Assembly (NCBI GenBank): GCA_964401995.1
Contig: CAYOAP010000002.1
Location: forward strand, 1-64,000
Length of the DNA stretch: 64,000 nt
Source of the DNA: DATCBF01 sp964401995
Lineage (GTDB): Bacteria > Actinomycetota > Thermoleophilia > Solirubrobacterales > 70-9
Direction of reading: 5' to 3'
Part shown: positions 8,367-16,559 of the stretch, one piece after another
Layout: each line of letters begins with the position of its first letter
Numbering within the stretch: the first letter of the stretch is position 1
Translations under genes and position numbers: made by a program
Notes under the pieces: generated by a model
What the model was told of the DNA's origin: nothing
Databases searched by the model: none
Seen by the model: only the letters and a program-made list of their open reading frames with translations

Positions 8367-9215
8367 GTGGGACCGGTAGAGGTTGAGAGCGAGGGAGAGC
8401 CGTCGGTGATGACGGTCAGCGCAGTGCGGAAGGCGGCTGAGGAGGCGATCGCCGCGGCAGGCTGCGAGGCGCCGAAAGCCGACGCCGACGCGCTTGTCGC
8501 CGACGCGCTCGGGCTCAACCCGTCCGAACTCGAGGCCGGCGCCGAGGACGAGGTCTCGCCAGAGGCCGCGAGCGCGATCGACGAGCGCGTCCAGCGCAGG
8601 GTCGGGCGCGAGCCGATCGCCTACATCCTCGGCCGCTCCAGCTTCCGCGACATCGAGCTGGTGATCGACGAGCGGGTGCTGATCCCGCGCCGCGAGACCG
8701 GCCTGCTGGTCGAGGTCGCCGCCGAACTGCCCCAGGGCGCCCGGGTGCACGAGGTCGGCACCGGCTCCGGCGCCGTTGCTTTGGCCCTGCTCAGCGAGCG
8801 GCCGGACCTGCGGGTCACCGCCTCGGACCTCTCGCCGGAAGCGGTCGAGTCCGCCCGCGAGAACGCCGAGCGGCTGGGGCTGCCACTTGAGGTGACGGTC
8901 GCCGAAGGGCTGCCGGACTCGCTCGACGGCGAGATCGACCTCGTCCTCGCCAACCTCCCCTACGTGACCGAGGTGACGATCGACGAGCGCTCGCCCGAGA
9001 TCAAGGCCGAGCCCAAGATCGCCGTCACTGGCGCCTGCGGCGAGGATGGCCTCGGCGTGATTCGCGGCCTGATCGAACAGACGCCGTCGGGTCAGCGGAT
9101 GGCGATGGAGCACGACACCCACCACGGTCCGACGATGCGGGAACTGCTCAGCGATGCGACTACGATCCAGGACTACATGGGCGGCGAGCGGGTCACTGTC
9201 GGCACCGCGCGATGA
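8367..9215 (+). CDS. prmC: PrmC/HemK-family glutamine methyltransferase, NLPY variant
   Basis: 282 residues. The helical N-terminal domain (about 15-90, with VQRRVGREPIAYILGRSSF) and the SAM-binding domain (HEVGTGSGAVALALL, then ASDLSPEAVESARENAERL) match PrmC, which methylates the GGQ glutamine of peptide-chain release factors. The catalytic NPPY tetrapeptide is NLPY here (196-199), and the usual PRPDT segment is PRRET. The same proline change occurs in some PrmC-like proteins, so activity on release factors is uncertain. GTG start is backed by a good Shine-Dalgarno sequence. lysS follows after 26 nt. Confidence 0.82.
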   Translation: MGPVEVESEGEPSVMTVSAVRKAAEEAIAAAGCEAPKADADALVADALGLNPSELEAGAEDEVSPEAASAIDERVQRRVGREPIAYILGRSSFRDIELVIDERVLIPRRETGLLVEVAAELPQGARVHEVGTGSGAVALALLSERPDLRVTASDLSPEAVESARENAERLGLPLEVTVAEGLPDSLDGEIDLVLANLPYVTEVTIDERSPEIKAEPKIAVTGACGEDGLGVIRGLIEQTPSGQRMAMEHDTHHGPTMRELLSDATTIQDYMGGERVTVGTAR

Positions 9216-9241
9216 GCGCGGTTTCAGCGTGAAGCAACGCG

Positions 9242-10756
9242 ATGAGTGACGCGCCCGACGCGCCCGCTCCGCCGGAGCCCGCTTCGGGCTCGACCGAGGC
9301 CGAGCGCCGGGCCAAGGTCGAGCGGCTGCGGGCGGAAGGGATCGACCCTTTCCCCCGCGACTTCCTCGACCGGACCAAGATCGAGGCGATCCACGCCGCC
9401 CACGATCCCGGCGAGCTGGGGGAGGGCGAGCATCCCGAGTTCTCCTACCGGGTCGCCGGCAGGCTGACCAACCGCCGCGGCCACGGCAAGACGACCTTCT
9501 TCGACGTCCGCGACCTCTCCGGCTCGATCCAGGCCTACGCCCGCGTCGACGCGCTCGGCGAGGAGGCCTACGGGCGGATCATGGACCTCGACATCGGCGA
9601 CCAGGTCGGGGTCGAGGGTGACCTCTACGTGACCAAGCGCGGCCAGCTCGCCCTCAGCGTGCGCGAGTGCACGCTGCTGGCCAAGGCGCTGACCGACCCG
9701 CCCGACCTCTTCCACGGTGTCTCCGACGTCGAGACCCGCTACCGCCAGCGCGAACTCGACCTGATGGCGAACGAGCGCTCGCGCGAGGTCTTCAAGACCC
9801 GGGCCAAGGTGCTGACCGCGATCCGCGACCACATGAACTCGAACGACTTCGTCGAGCTGGAAACGCCGATCCTGCAGCGGCTGACCGGCGGCGCCGCGGC
9901 GCGGCCGTTCAAAACCCACCACAACGCGCTCGACCGCAACCTCTTCCTCCGCACCGCGACCGAGCTCTACCTGAAGCGGGTGATCGTCGGCGGCTTCGAG
10001 AACGTCTACGAGCTCGGGCGCTTCTTCCGCAACGAGGGGATGTCGCCCCAGCACAACCCCGAGTTCACGATGATGGAGTGGTTCAACAGCGGCGTCGACT
10101 ACCGCGGCGTCATGGACTTCGCCGAGACGATGGTCTCCAGCGTGGTCGAGCGCGTGCTCGGCACGACCAAGGTGCAGCGCGACGGCGAGACGATCGACTT
10201 CGCCCCGCCCTGGCCGCGGATCCCGATCCGCGACGCGATCCTCGAGGAGACCGGGGTCGACATCGTCAAGGCGAGCCGCGACGAGCTGGCCGAGCTGGCC
10301 GGCGACGACGCCGCTCCCGACGACGACTGGGCCGGCCTCGTCGACACCTTGCAGGGCAAGTTGATCGAGCCGAAGCTGATCCAGCCGACCTTCTTGACCC
10401 ACCTGCCACTCGCGATCTGGCCGCTGGTCAAGCCCAACCCCGAGTTCCCGGAGCTGCTGGCCGACTCCTTCGACGGGATCGTCGGCGGGATGGAGATCGT
10501 CGGCGGCGGCACCGACGTCAACGACCCGGAGGAACAGCGCCGCCACTTCGTCGAACAGCGCGAACGACAGGAAAAGGGAGCGGAGGACGATCCCCACCCC
10601 CACGACGAAGAGTTCGTGCGGGCGCTCGAATACGGAATGCTGATCGCCAGCGGCTGCGGCCTCGGGGTAGACCGCCTGATGATGTTGATCACCGACTCCA
10701 AGACCCTGCGCGACGTGATCCTTTTTCCCTCAATGCGCGAGCGTCCGGCCGACTGA
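9242..10756 (+). CDS. lysS: Class II lysyl-tRNA synthetase, divergent amino-acid pocket
   Basis: 504 residues with the full class IIb layout: an OB-fold anticodon-binding domain (about 68-150, VAGRLTNRRGHGKTTFFDVRD), then motif 1, motif 2 (FFRNEGMSPQHNPEFTMMEW, 261-280) and motif 3 (GCGLGVDRLMMLITDS). The TELYLKR segment is conserved. The segment that recognises lysine, usually NxFSELND, reads GGGTDVND at 421-428, and the DYPxxxSPLAK region reads THLPLAIWPLVK. It may be a lineage-specific LysRS or charge something else. A strong hairpin ends the unit. Confidence 0.85.
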   Translation: MSDAPDAPAPPEPASGSTEAERRAKVERLRAEGIDPFPRDFLDRTKIEAIHAAHDPGELGEGEHPEFSYRVAGRLTNRRGHGKTTFFDVRDLSGSIQAYARVDALGEEAYGRIMDLDIGDQVGVEGDLYVTKRGQLALSVRECTLLAKALTDPPDLFHGVSDVETRYRQRELDLMANERSREVFKTRAKVLTAIRDHMNSNDFVELETPILQRLTGGAAARPFKTHHNALDRNLFLRTATELYLKRVIVGGFENVYELGRFFRNEGMSPQHNPEFTMMEWFNSGVDYRGVMDFAETMVSSVVERVLGTTKVQRDGETIDFAPPWPRIPIRDAILEETGVDIVKASRDELAELAGDDAAPDDDWAGLVDTLQGKLIEPKLIQPTFLTHLPLAIWPLVKPNPEFPELLADSFDGIVGGMEIVGGGTDVNDPEEQRRHFVEQRERQEKGAEDDPHPHDEEFVRALEYGMLIASGCGLGVDRLMMLITDSKTLRDVILFPSMRERPAD

Positions 10757-10767
10757 AAACTGCCCGT

Positions 10768-10812
10768 CGATGGGCCTATAAGTGACCTAATAGTTCACTT
10801 ATAGGCCCATCG
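10768..10812. terminator. 18-bp perfect hairpin between convergent lysS and SDR genes
   Basis: Arms 10768-10785 and 10795-10812 are perfect reverse complements (CGATGGGCCTATAAGTGA), with a 9-nt loop. It lies 11 nt after the lysS stop and 4 nt before the end of the opposing SDR gene, so it can end transcription from both sides. The core GATGGGCCTA recurs at 55650. Confidence 0.8.
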
Positions 10813-10816
10813 GCCC

Positions 10817-11569
10817 CTAAACGGAGTGGAGCAGGCCGCCGTCGATTGGGATCACGGTGCCGGTGATGTAGGCGGCGCGGTTGGAGCAGAGGAAGGCGAC
10901 CAGGTCCCCGTACTCCTCGGGCAGGCCGAGGCGGCCGGCCGGGATTTCTGTCTTCGCCGCCTCTTCGGCGCCGGCCAACGAGCCCGCCGCGTCCGCCAGG
11001 CGCTCGGTGCCGAAGCGCCCGGTGGCGACGGTGTTGATCGTGATCCCGTCGCCGGCGACTTCGCGCGAGAGCGTCTTCAGGAAGCCGATCGCCGCCATCC
11101 GGTGGGCGTTGGAGAGGTTGAGGCCGGGGATCGGCTCGACGGTCGAGCTGGAGCCGACGTTGACGATCCGCCCCCAGCCACGCTCGCGCATTCCCGGCAC
11201 GACGGCGCCGGCCAGCACCCGGGGAGTCAGGACCAGCGAGCGATAGGCGGTCTCCCACGCGTCCAGCTCGTGGTCGAGGGCGCCGCCGAAGGGCGGGCCG
11301 CCGGTGTTGGCGACGAGGATGTCGATCGGGCCGAGGGCGGCCTCGACCTCGGCGGGGAGGGCCGCGATCCGGTCGAGGTCGGAAGCGTCGGCGGCGAACG
11401 GCTTGACCTCGCCGCCGATCTTCGCTGCCGCTTCGTCGAGCCGCTCTGTCGAGCGGCTGGCGATCGCGACCTTTGCGCCTTCGCGGGCGAGCGCGGCGGC
11501 GATCGCCTCGCCAATTCCGCGGCTGGCGCCCATCACCAGGGCGACGCGGCCGGAGAGCCCTAGGTCCAT
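10817..11569 (-). CDS. Short-chain dehydrogenase/reductase-family protein without YxxxK
   Basis: 250 residues with a clear NAD(P)-binding N terminus (MGASRGIGEAIA), VANTGGPP and the C-terminal AAYITGTVIPIDGG. The active-site serine is in NVGSSSTVEP, but where the catalytic Tyr-x3-Lys should be the sequence is LSNAHRMAAIGF. A distinct SDR subfamily carries SNAxR at this place, so the reaction is not predictable and may differ from ketoacyl reduction. The start overlaps the end of the upstream membrane-protein gene by 10 nt. Confidence 0.85.
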   Translation of the reverse strand: MDLGLSGRVALVMGASRGIGEAIAAALAREGAKVAIASRSTERLDEAAAKIGGEVKPFAADASDLDRIAALPAEVEAALGPIDILVANTGGPPFGGALDHELDAWETAYRSLVLTPRVLAGAVVPGMRERGWGRIVNVGSSSTVEPIPGLNLSNAHRMAAIGFLKTLSREVAGDGITINTVATGRFGTERLADAAGSLAGAEEAAKTEIPAGRLGLPEEYGDLVAFLCSNRAAYITGTVIPIDGGLLHSV

Positions 11570-11883
11570 GCCGCGCTTTCAGACCGGGCGCACCAGGCGG
11601 CGAGCAGGCCGACGGCGACGATGGCGCCGAGCCAGTGGGCGCCGATCACGACCCCGATCAGGCTGACCAGCCCGGCCAGCACCGCGCCAAGCATCGTCGG
11701 TCCCACCGCCAGGCCGACGACGCGGGCGGTGAACCAGGCGCAGAGCAGCCAGGCGCCTGGTCCCGCAATCCAGCCCCAGTCGACGAAGAACTGGTGCGAG
11801 AAGACGATCGCCAGCGCGATCGAGAGCACGGCGACAGCGACAAGCTGCACCAGCGCCACCCGCCAGAAGACCTCGAATCTCAT
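11560..11883 (-). CDS. Small integral membrane protein
   Basis: From ATG 11883 (MRFEVFWRVALVQ) the protein is about 107 residues with four hydrophobic segments (LVAVAVLSIALAIVF, AGPGAWLLCAWFTAR, MLGAVLAGLVSLIGVVIG, WLGAIVAVGLLAAW). A longer frame from 11910 is possible. No family is recognised. It overlaps the downstream SDR gene and is probably co-transcribed with it. Confidence 0.65.
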   Translation of the reverse strand: MRFEVFWRVALVQLVAVAVLSIALAIVFSHQFFVDWGWIAGPGAWLLCAWFTARVVGLAVGPTMLGAVLAGLVSLIGVVIGAHWLGAIVAVGLLAAWCARSESAAWT

Positions 11884-11941
11884 CACCCCGGATTCTCGCA
11901 GCCGAGCCAAAGTTGTCCCCTTACGGGTCGCACGCCGGGGC

Positions 11942-11947
11942 TAGTGT
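11942..11947 (+). promoter_or_regulatory. Leaderless-type -10 box before secreted protein gene
   Basis: TAGTGT is followed by 7 nt and then the ATG at 11955, and no Shine-Dalgarno sequence lies between. This is the classical arrangement of leaderless mRNAs in actinobacteria. No convincing -35 box is seen. Confidence 0.45.
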
Positions 11948-11954
11948 TATCCCC

Positions 11955-12944
11955 ATGAAGACACCAGCCCTCACCTCACTCGCCCGCACTTGGATCGCCT
12001 TGCTCGCCCTCGCGGCAGCTGCCGTCGCCGCCGCTCCGGCGCAGGCCGCCTTCCCCGGCACGCCCGGCCCGATCGCCTACTCGCACGGCTTCTCCAGCGA
12101 AACCGAAACCACGGGTGGCATCTACATCCACGGCCCGCGCCAGAGCCAGGCGCCCGTGTCGCTGACCAGCGACCCCGGCGACCAGTCCCCGTCCTACTCG
12201 GCTGACGGTCAGAAGATCGTCTTCTCCGGGAATCGCGATGCGGGCAGTCACAACAGCCTCCACCTCTACGTGATGAACGCCGATGGCAGCGGCGTCACGG
12301 CGCTGACCAGCGGCGAGGAAAACCGCGACCTCAACCCGTCGTTCTCACCGAATGGGCAGAAGGTCGTCTTCGACCGCATGGTCGGGTTCGGCCACCCGCA
12401 CATCTTCATCGTCAACGTCGATGGCAGTGGTTTGCACGCGCTGACCGAAGGCGCCTACAGCGACTACGACCCGACCTTTGCCCCGAACGGCAGGTGGATC
12501 GCCTTCACCAGCAACCGCGACCACGATGTCCGCACCGACCGCAGCGATATCTTCTCGATGCGCCCTGACGGGTCCAACCAGCGGGTGCTGATCGACGGGC
12601 CGCGCAACGAGTCCGAACCCGACATCGCCCCCGACGGGCGCAGCATCGCCTTCGCCAGCAACCGCAAGCCCGGCAACAACATCTACGTCGCCCGCGCCGA
12701 CGGCAGCCACGTGCGGCAGTTGACCCACAGCCCCGAATGCCACCACCGCGAGTGCTTCTTCAGCCCCTCGTGGGCGCCGGACGGCAAGCACATCGCCTTC
12801 CTCGGCTTGCGCCGCTCCAGCTCGGACCTGCAGGTGATGCGCAGCGACGGCTCGCACCTGTCTGACTTCACCGAAACCGGCACCGAAGAAGAAGGCTACG
12901 GCTCCTCGACCGGCCCCCCGAGCTGGGGCGTGCGCGCGCGTTAG
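11955..12944 (+). CDS. Secreted TolB-like PD40 beta-propeller protein
   Basis: A signal peptide (MKTPALTSLARTWIALLAL, cleaved near AQA-AF) marks ATG 11955 as the start, giving 329 residues. The mature protein is built of repeated blades of the type DGQKIVFSGNRD, NGQKVVFDRM, NGRWIAFTSNRD, DGRSIAFASNRK and DGKHIAFLG, each with the PD40/TolB-propeller pattern. It is expected to be extracytoplasmic. Such propellers act as scaffolds or binding modules; no partner can be named. Similar blades occur in the much larger protein at 42275. Confidence 0.85.
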   Translation: MKTPALTSLARTWIALLALAAAAVAAAPAQAAFPGTPGPIAYSHGFSSETETTGGIYIHGPRQSQAPVSLTSDPGDQSPSYSADGQKIVFSGNRDAGSHNSLHLYVMNADGSGVTALTSGEENRDLNPSFSPNGQKVVFDRMVGFGHPHIFIVNVDGSGLHALTEGAYSDYDPTFAPNGRWIAFTSNRDHDVRTDRSDIFSMRPDGSNQRVLIDGPRNESEPDIAPDGRSIAFASNRKPGNNIYVARADGSHVRQLTHSPECHHRECFFSPSWAPDGKHIAFLGLRRSSSDLQVMRSDGSHLSDFTETGTEEEGYGSSTGPPSWGVRAR

Positions 12945-12999
12945 GCGCCGCTCCCCTTATTCCCACGTCAATCTAAATCGGCGTACCCTGCTTTACAGG

Positions 13000-13773
13000 G
13001 TGTTGGGAAAGGGGTGGAAAAGGGCGGTTGTGATCGTGGCGGCGCTTGCGCTGCTGGTCGGCGCTGCGACGGCCTCCGGTTTCATCATCCGCGCCGGGGA
13101 CATCGTCATCCACGGCGACGGCGGCTTCACGCCGACGGCCCTGCCCCGGCACCAGGATGCCCCGATCACGATCCACGGCGGCGGCAAGATATCCACCGCC
13201 TCCGGGGCGCTGCCGCCGATCCTGAAAACGATCACGCTCGAGTTCGACCGTCACGGCTCAGTGCAGACGCTTGGCCTGCCGGTCTGCCCCTCGGGCAGGC
13301 TTCAGGCCACCACCGTCTCGCAGGCGCGCAAGGCATGCCCGGGCGCGATCGTCGGCAAGGGCTACGGCCATGCGATCGTCGCCTTCCCCGAACAGGCGCC
13401 GATCCCGGTCTCCTCGCCGATCACCCTCTTCAACGGGCCCAAGAAGGGCGGCAACCCCACGGTCTACGCCCACGCCTACACCACGGTCCCGGCCCCGACG
13501 ACCTTCGTCGTCCCGATCGTGATCGAACGGATCAACGACGGGGTCTACGGCTACCGGACCGAAGCGAAGATCCCCAAGCTCGCCGGCGGCAGCGGCATTC
13601 CGATCTCCGGCTGGCTCCGCATCGGCCGCAACTGGATCTACAAGGGCAAGCGCCACAGCTACGTCAACGCGCGCTGCGAAACGGGCCGCCTACAGGCTCG
13701 CGGCGAATTCAGCTTCAACGACGGCACATATCTCAGCGGCACTGTCTTCAAGCCCTGCACTGCCCTCAAGTAA
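13000..13773 (+). CDS. Secreted protein of unknown function
   Basis: 257 residues starting at GTG 13000 (TTG 13003 also possible). The N terminus (GKGWKRAVVIVAALALLVG) is a signal peptide or anchor. The mature part is beta-rich with conserved-looking CPSGRLQATT, KACPGAIVGKGYG and GTVFKPCTALK, whose cysteines could form disulfides. No known domain is recognised. A TACCCT box about 10 nt before the start suggests a leaderless or near-leaderless transcript. tRNA-Val follows 19 nt after the stop. Confidence 0.7.
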   Translation: MLGKGWKRAVVIVAALALLVGAATASGFIIRAGDIVIHGDGGFTPTALPRHQDAPITIHGGGKISTASGALPPILKTITLEFDRHGSVQTLGLPVCPSGRLQATTVSQARKACPGAIVGKGYGHAIVAFPEQAPIPVSSPITLFNGPKKGGNPTVYAHAYTTVPAPTTFVVPIVIERINDGVYGYRTEAKIPKLAGGSGIPISGWLRIGRNWIYKGKRHSYVNARCETGRLQARGEFSFNDGTYLSGTVFKPCTALK

Positions 13774-13792
13774 GCGATAATCGAACCACCCG

Positions 13793-13865
13793 GGGCGCTT
13801 AGCTCAGCTGGGAGAGCGTTCGGTTTACACCCGAAAGGTCGGCGGTTCGATCCCGTCAGCGCCCA
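13793..13865 (+). tRNA. tRNA-Val (UAC)
   Basis: 73 nt folding into a full cloverleaf: acceptor GGGCGCT/AGCGCCC, D-arm GCTC...GAGC, anticodon stem TTCGG/CCGAA around loop TTTACAC (anticodon TAC), and T-arm GGCGG-TTCGATC-CCGTC. CCA is not encoded. Confidence 0.95.
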
Positions 13866-13966
13866 TGCCTTCAGTCCGCCAGCACTGGCTCCCAACGCCC
13901 GCCGAGCTGTAGGTATTCCGGCTACCAAGTCCATTGACCGCCTGCTTTGCGGGCGGCTGATAACCG

Positions 13967-14557
13967 CTAATCCTTGTCGCTTGGAGAGCGGAACTGAATC
14001 ATCGCGACCTTCACGCGCATGATCTTCACCTTCGGGTCCTGAGTGCGGAGAATGACCTTCTCCTGAATGGCCTGTAGCTTGGCGGCGGTGCCGTCGAGGA
14101 GGGCGGTCACTTCCTGCCAGCCCTCGTCATCCACGGTCATCGGTGTTCGGCTGATGTGGTTGTCGTCTGGGTCATTGAACGTCCCGCCAGCCATCGCTAG
14201 AGACACGTCCTGAGAGATTTTGGACATGAAAGTCATCACCACGCCGTGTTTCTGCTTGTCGCTCAGCTGCTCCCAATCATCCTGCTCGAAATAAGGGCGT
14301 TGGGTGCTCGTGTAGTTGTGCTTCACTACCCGGCCGTTCCCCGCTGGCTCGATGCTGACCAGTTCAACGCATCCTAGGTCTAGGAGTTTCTTGACGTGGT
14401 AGGCGACGTGCCGGGTCGTCTCCCCCAATTCCTTTGCCAGTTCGCTCGGGCTGGCGACGCGGTTCTCAAGGGCCATCAGCACATGTAGCCGCGTGGGGTG
14501 GGCTATCGCCTTGACGAGTCGGGGGCTGAGAAGGGTCGGGATGGCTCGCTTGCTCAA
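13967..14557 (-). CDS. Winged-helix (ArsR-like) transcriptional regulator
   Basis: 196 residues, TTG start at 14557. The N-terminal half is a winged helix: LVKAIAHPTRLHVLMAL, SPSELAKELGETTRHVAYHVKKLLDLGCVELV, the usual DNA-reading arrangement of ArsR/HTH_20 proteins. The C-terminal 100 residues are of unknown fold and may bind a ligand or mediate dimerisation. No metal-binding cysteine motif is seen. It lies alone, pointing towards tRNA-Val. Two further winged-helix genes lie 0.5 kb upstream on the other strand. Confidence 0.8.
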   Translation of the reverse strand: MSKRAIPTLLSPRLVKAIAHPTRLHVLMALENRVASPSELAKELGETTRHVAYHVKKLLDLGCVELVSIEPAGNGRVVKHNYTSTQRPYFEQDDWEQLSDKQKHGVVMTFMSKISQDVSLAMAGGTFNDPDDNHISRTPMTVDDEGWQEVTALLDGTAAKLQAIQEKVILRTQDPKVKIMRVKVAMIQFRSPSDKD

Positions 14558-14762
14558 GGAATGCCTCCAAAAAGTTTGAGTGAGGGAGGCGAGCAGTTTA
14601 GTCGGCGTCTTTCCTGCAATCCGGCGTCTCAGTCAAGGAAATTGATTGAGACGGGGTTTTTGAGCGATGCTGAGGCAGGGGGCCGTGGGAATGGCTTCGG
14701 AAGCGCAGGGGTCGGACCCACCGCCTGAAGCCGACCGACGCATGGGGAGGGGGTGAGGCCAC

Positions 14763-14825
14763 ATGCAGATCAACATCGTTGAGCAGGTAGTGCTGCCAGT
14801 CGCAGCCATCAAGAAGGGCAGCTAG
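14763..14825 (+). CDS. Possible 20-residue peptide
   Basis: ATG at 14763 opens a frame reading MQINIVEQVVLPVAAIKKGS and then stop. A purine-rich GGGGAGGGGGTGAGG lies just upstream and could serve as a ribosome site. There is no further support for translation. Confidence 0.2.
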   Translation: MQINIVEQVVLPVAAIKKGS

Positions 14826-14836
14826 AAGTGCGTAGT

Positions 14837-14878
14837 GGGGTCAGGCTCCGCTTGCATTTCGAGTGCGGGCCTGGCCCC
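14837..14878 (+). other. Long imperfect hairpin
   Basis: GGGGTCAGGC (14837-14846) pairs with GCCTGGCCCC (14869-14878) with one G-T wobble, and an inner CCGC/GCGG extends the stem. It lacks a T-tract, so it may be a structured RNA or a weak terminator. Confidence 0.35.
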
Positions 14879-15049
14879 GCCTTCAGCGGCGGCCTGACTG
14901 TAGAACGTCTGCGTTCTCTTTGAGCGAGATCAACTTCGCGGTCAAGCGATTGTCCCTAGAAAGGCGCTGGATCAATGCGCAAGGATCGCCGAACAGGCAG
15001 AAAGTTCGATCCAAAACGAAGGGATCGGTGACGAAGGGACCAAGAGCCG

Positions 15050-15406
15050 ATGGGCGAGGACAAGAACGAAGAAGGACAGCCAGATGCGGAGGTGCTGCTC
15101 AAGGCTCTCGATCACAGAATGCGCCGGAAGGTGCTCCGGGCTATCGACGACCAGGGCAGGCGCACGAGTCCCAACAGAGTCTCCAACGCGCTTGAACTCA
15201 GCCTCTCCAGCGTGGCGTACCACTTCAGGGTGCTGGCGGGCTTTGGGATGCTTGAGCTAGTCGAGAGGCGTCGAAACCGAGGCGCTTTTGAGCATTTCTA
15301 CAAGCCGACTGACGTCGTCGCTGACACGCAGTGGATCGCCGTTGTCCTGAAGGCCACCGAGAACGTTGACTCTCGCCCCAGGGTCAAGAGAAAGAGAGCA
15401 ACTTGA
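15050..15406 (+). CDS. Small winged-helix DNA-binding protein
   Basis: 118 residues. LLKALDHRMRRKVLRAID, then NRVSNALELSLSSVAYHFRVLAGFGMLELVERRR and a wing ending FEHFYKPT, match ArsR/HTH_20-type winged helices, with no effector domain. The tail is basic (RPRVKRKRAT). The stop overlaps the TTG start of the next gene by 4 nt (TTGA), so the two are translationally coupled and may act together. Confidence 0.75.
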   Translation: MGEDKNEEGQPDAEVLLKALDHRMRRKVLRAIDDQGRRTSPNRVSNALELSLSSVAYHFRVLAGFGMLELVERRRNRGAFEHFYKPTDVVADTQWIAVVLKATENVDSRPRVKRKRAT

Positions 15407-15762
15407 CCGGCCAGCCTCGACCAGAAGACGACATAGAACTCGGGCTGAGGCTTAGGGATGAGCTAGAGATATGCGCGGAGTGGGTTGCCGTGGCCGGCAA
15501 GAGCTTCTGGCAGCGCCTGGAACTCATCCTCAGTCTCACCAACGAGCTGGGTTCCAGTTGGGTAGTGGTCTTCTGCTACTTCGCTGAAGCGGGGCCAGTC
15601 TCGGGTGCCGAGATTTCAACGGCGTTGAGGCTGGACTCCGGCGAGGTCGGTCGGTGTGTTGAGCGCTTGGAGGAGAAGGGGCTCTTGGAGGAGACGCCGC
15701 TAAGCGGGGTTTACGCCCTGGCAGGAGACCAATCCGGAGGCGACGATGGCGATGGCCGCTAA
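15403..15762 (+). CDS. Hypothetical protein, winged-helix-like
   Basis: 119 residues from TTG 15403. The middle (SFWQRLELILSLTNELGSSWVVVFCYF) is helical, and ISTALRLDSGEVGRCVERLEEKGLLEE resembles the recognition part of a winged helix. It may be a partner of the coupled regulator just upstream. No family name can be given. Confidence 0.6.
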   Translation: MTGQPRPEDDIELGLRLRDELEICAEWVAVAGKSFWQRLELILSLTNELGSSWVVVFCYFAEAGPVSGAEISTALRLDSGEVGRCVERLEEKGLLEETPLSGVYALAGDQSGGDDGDGR

Positions 15763-15812
15763 TTGACAGCTCACCTTGGTCTTCCGGTCTCGGATCCGAC
15801 GTCGAGCCCGGG

Positions 15813-16559
15813 TTAGCCAAACACTCGCCAGGCCAGCACTGCCGCGACGAACAGTCCCGCCACCGCGATCACCACTCGCAGGGTTTCGCCGGAGATGCGG
15901 CGGGCTAGGCGGGCGCCTAGCTGGCCGCCGATCAGGGAGGAGATCATCAGGGCTATGGCGTAGCGCCAATTGACTGTGGCGAGGAAGGCGTAGGCGGTTG
16001 CCGCCAGCAGGTTGGCGAGGCCGGCGAGGACGATCTTCATCCCGTTCAGGCGCTGCATCGAGTCGGCGACAAAGAGGCCGAGCAGGCCGAGCAGGAGGAT
16101 GCCGACCGCCGAGCCGAAGTAGGCGGCGTAGGCGCCGGCGAAGACTAGGCCGGCCGTCAGGTAGGGCGAGTGCTCGTTACCGGCATGGGTCATGCGGGCG
16201 GTGAGCCAGGGCTGGAAGAGCAGCAGCAGGCAGGAGCCGGCGACGAGGAAGGGGACGATCACCTCGAAGGTGCTATTCGCCGTTTTCAGCAGCAGGGCGG
16301 TGCCGATCACGGCGCCGGCCAGCGAGGGGATCGCGAGGCGGAATAGGCGGTCGCGACGGTCGGTCAGCAGGTCGAGGTAGCCGAACGCGCCGCCGGCGGC
16401 GCCGGGGATCAGGCCGACGGTGCTGGTCACGTTCGCCGAGAGGGCCGGGACGCCGAGCGCGACCAGGGTCGGGAAGGTGATCAGCGAGCCGGCCCCGGCG
16501 ATCGCGTTGGAGGCGCCTGCGGCTGCGCCGGCCGCCGCTACCGCGAGAAGCTCGAGCAC
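15813..16559 (-). CDS. TauE/SafE-family membrane permease
   Basis: From GTG 16559 (LELLAVAAAGAAAGASNAIAG) the protein has 248 residues and about eight membrane segments. The family's internal repeat is visible: AGAGSLITFPTLVALG in the first half and YFGSAVGILLLGLLGLF in the second, with LNGMKIVLAGLANLLA. TauE/SafE proteins export sulfite or other sulfur-containing or organic anions. Substrate unknown. The frame is open upstream, but that part overlaps the small zinc-ribbon gene and has no membrane character. Confidence 0.85.
   Translation of the reverse strand: MLELLAVAAAGAAAGASNAIAGAGSLITFPTLVALGVPALSANVTSTVGLIPGAAGGAFGYLDLLTDRRDRLFRLAIPSLAGAVIGTALLLKTANSTFEVIVPFLVAGSCLLLLFQPWLTARMTHAGNEHSPYLTAGLVFAGAYAAYFGSAVGILLLGLLGLFVADSMQRLNGMKIVLAGLANLLAATAYAFLATVNWRYAIALMISSLIGGQLGARLARRISGETLRVVIAVAGLFVAAVLAWRVFG

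Larger units (their letters stand above)
14558..15049. other. Gene-poor intergenic region
   Basis: 492 bp between divergent regulator genes. It should hold the promoters of both. The only items noted are a 20-codon reading frame at 14763 and a long hairpin at 14837-14878. No recognisable protein domain is encoded in any frame. Confidence 0.5.

Noticed and set aside
14863..15195. 110-codon plus-strand frame in the regulator intergenic region
   Set aside because: It overlaps the well-supported winged-helix gene at 15050 in another frame and has no recognisable features.
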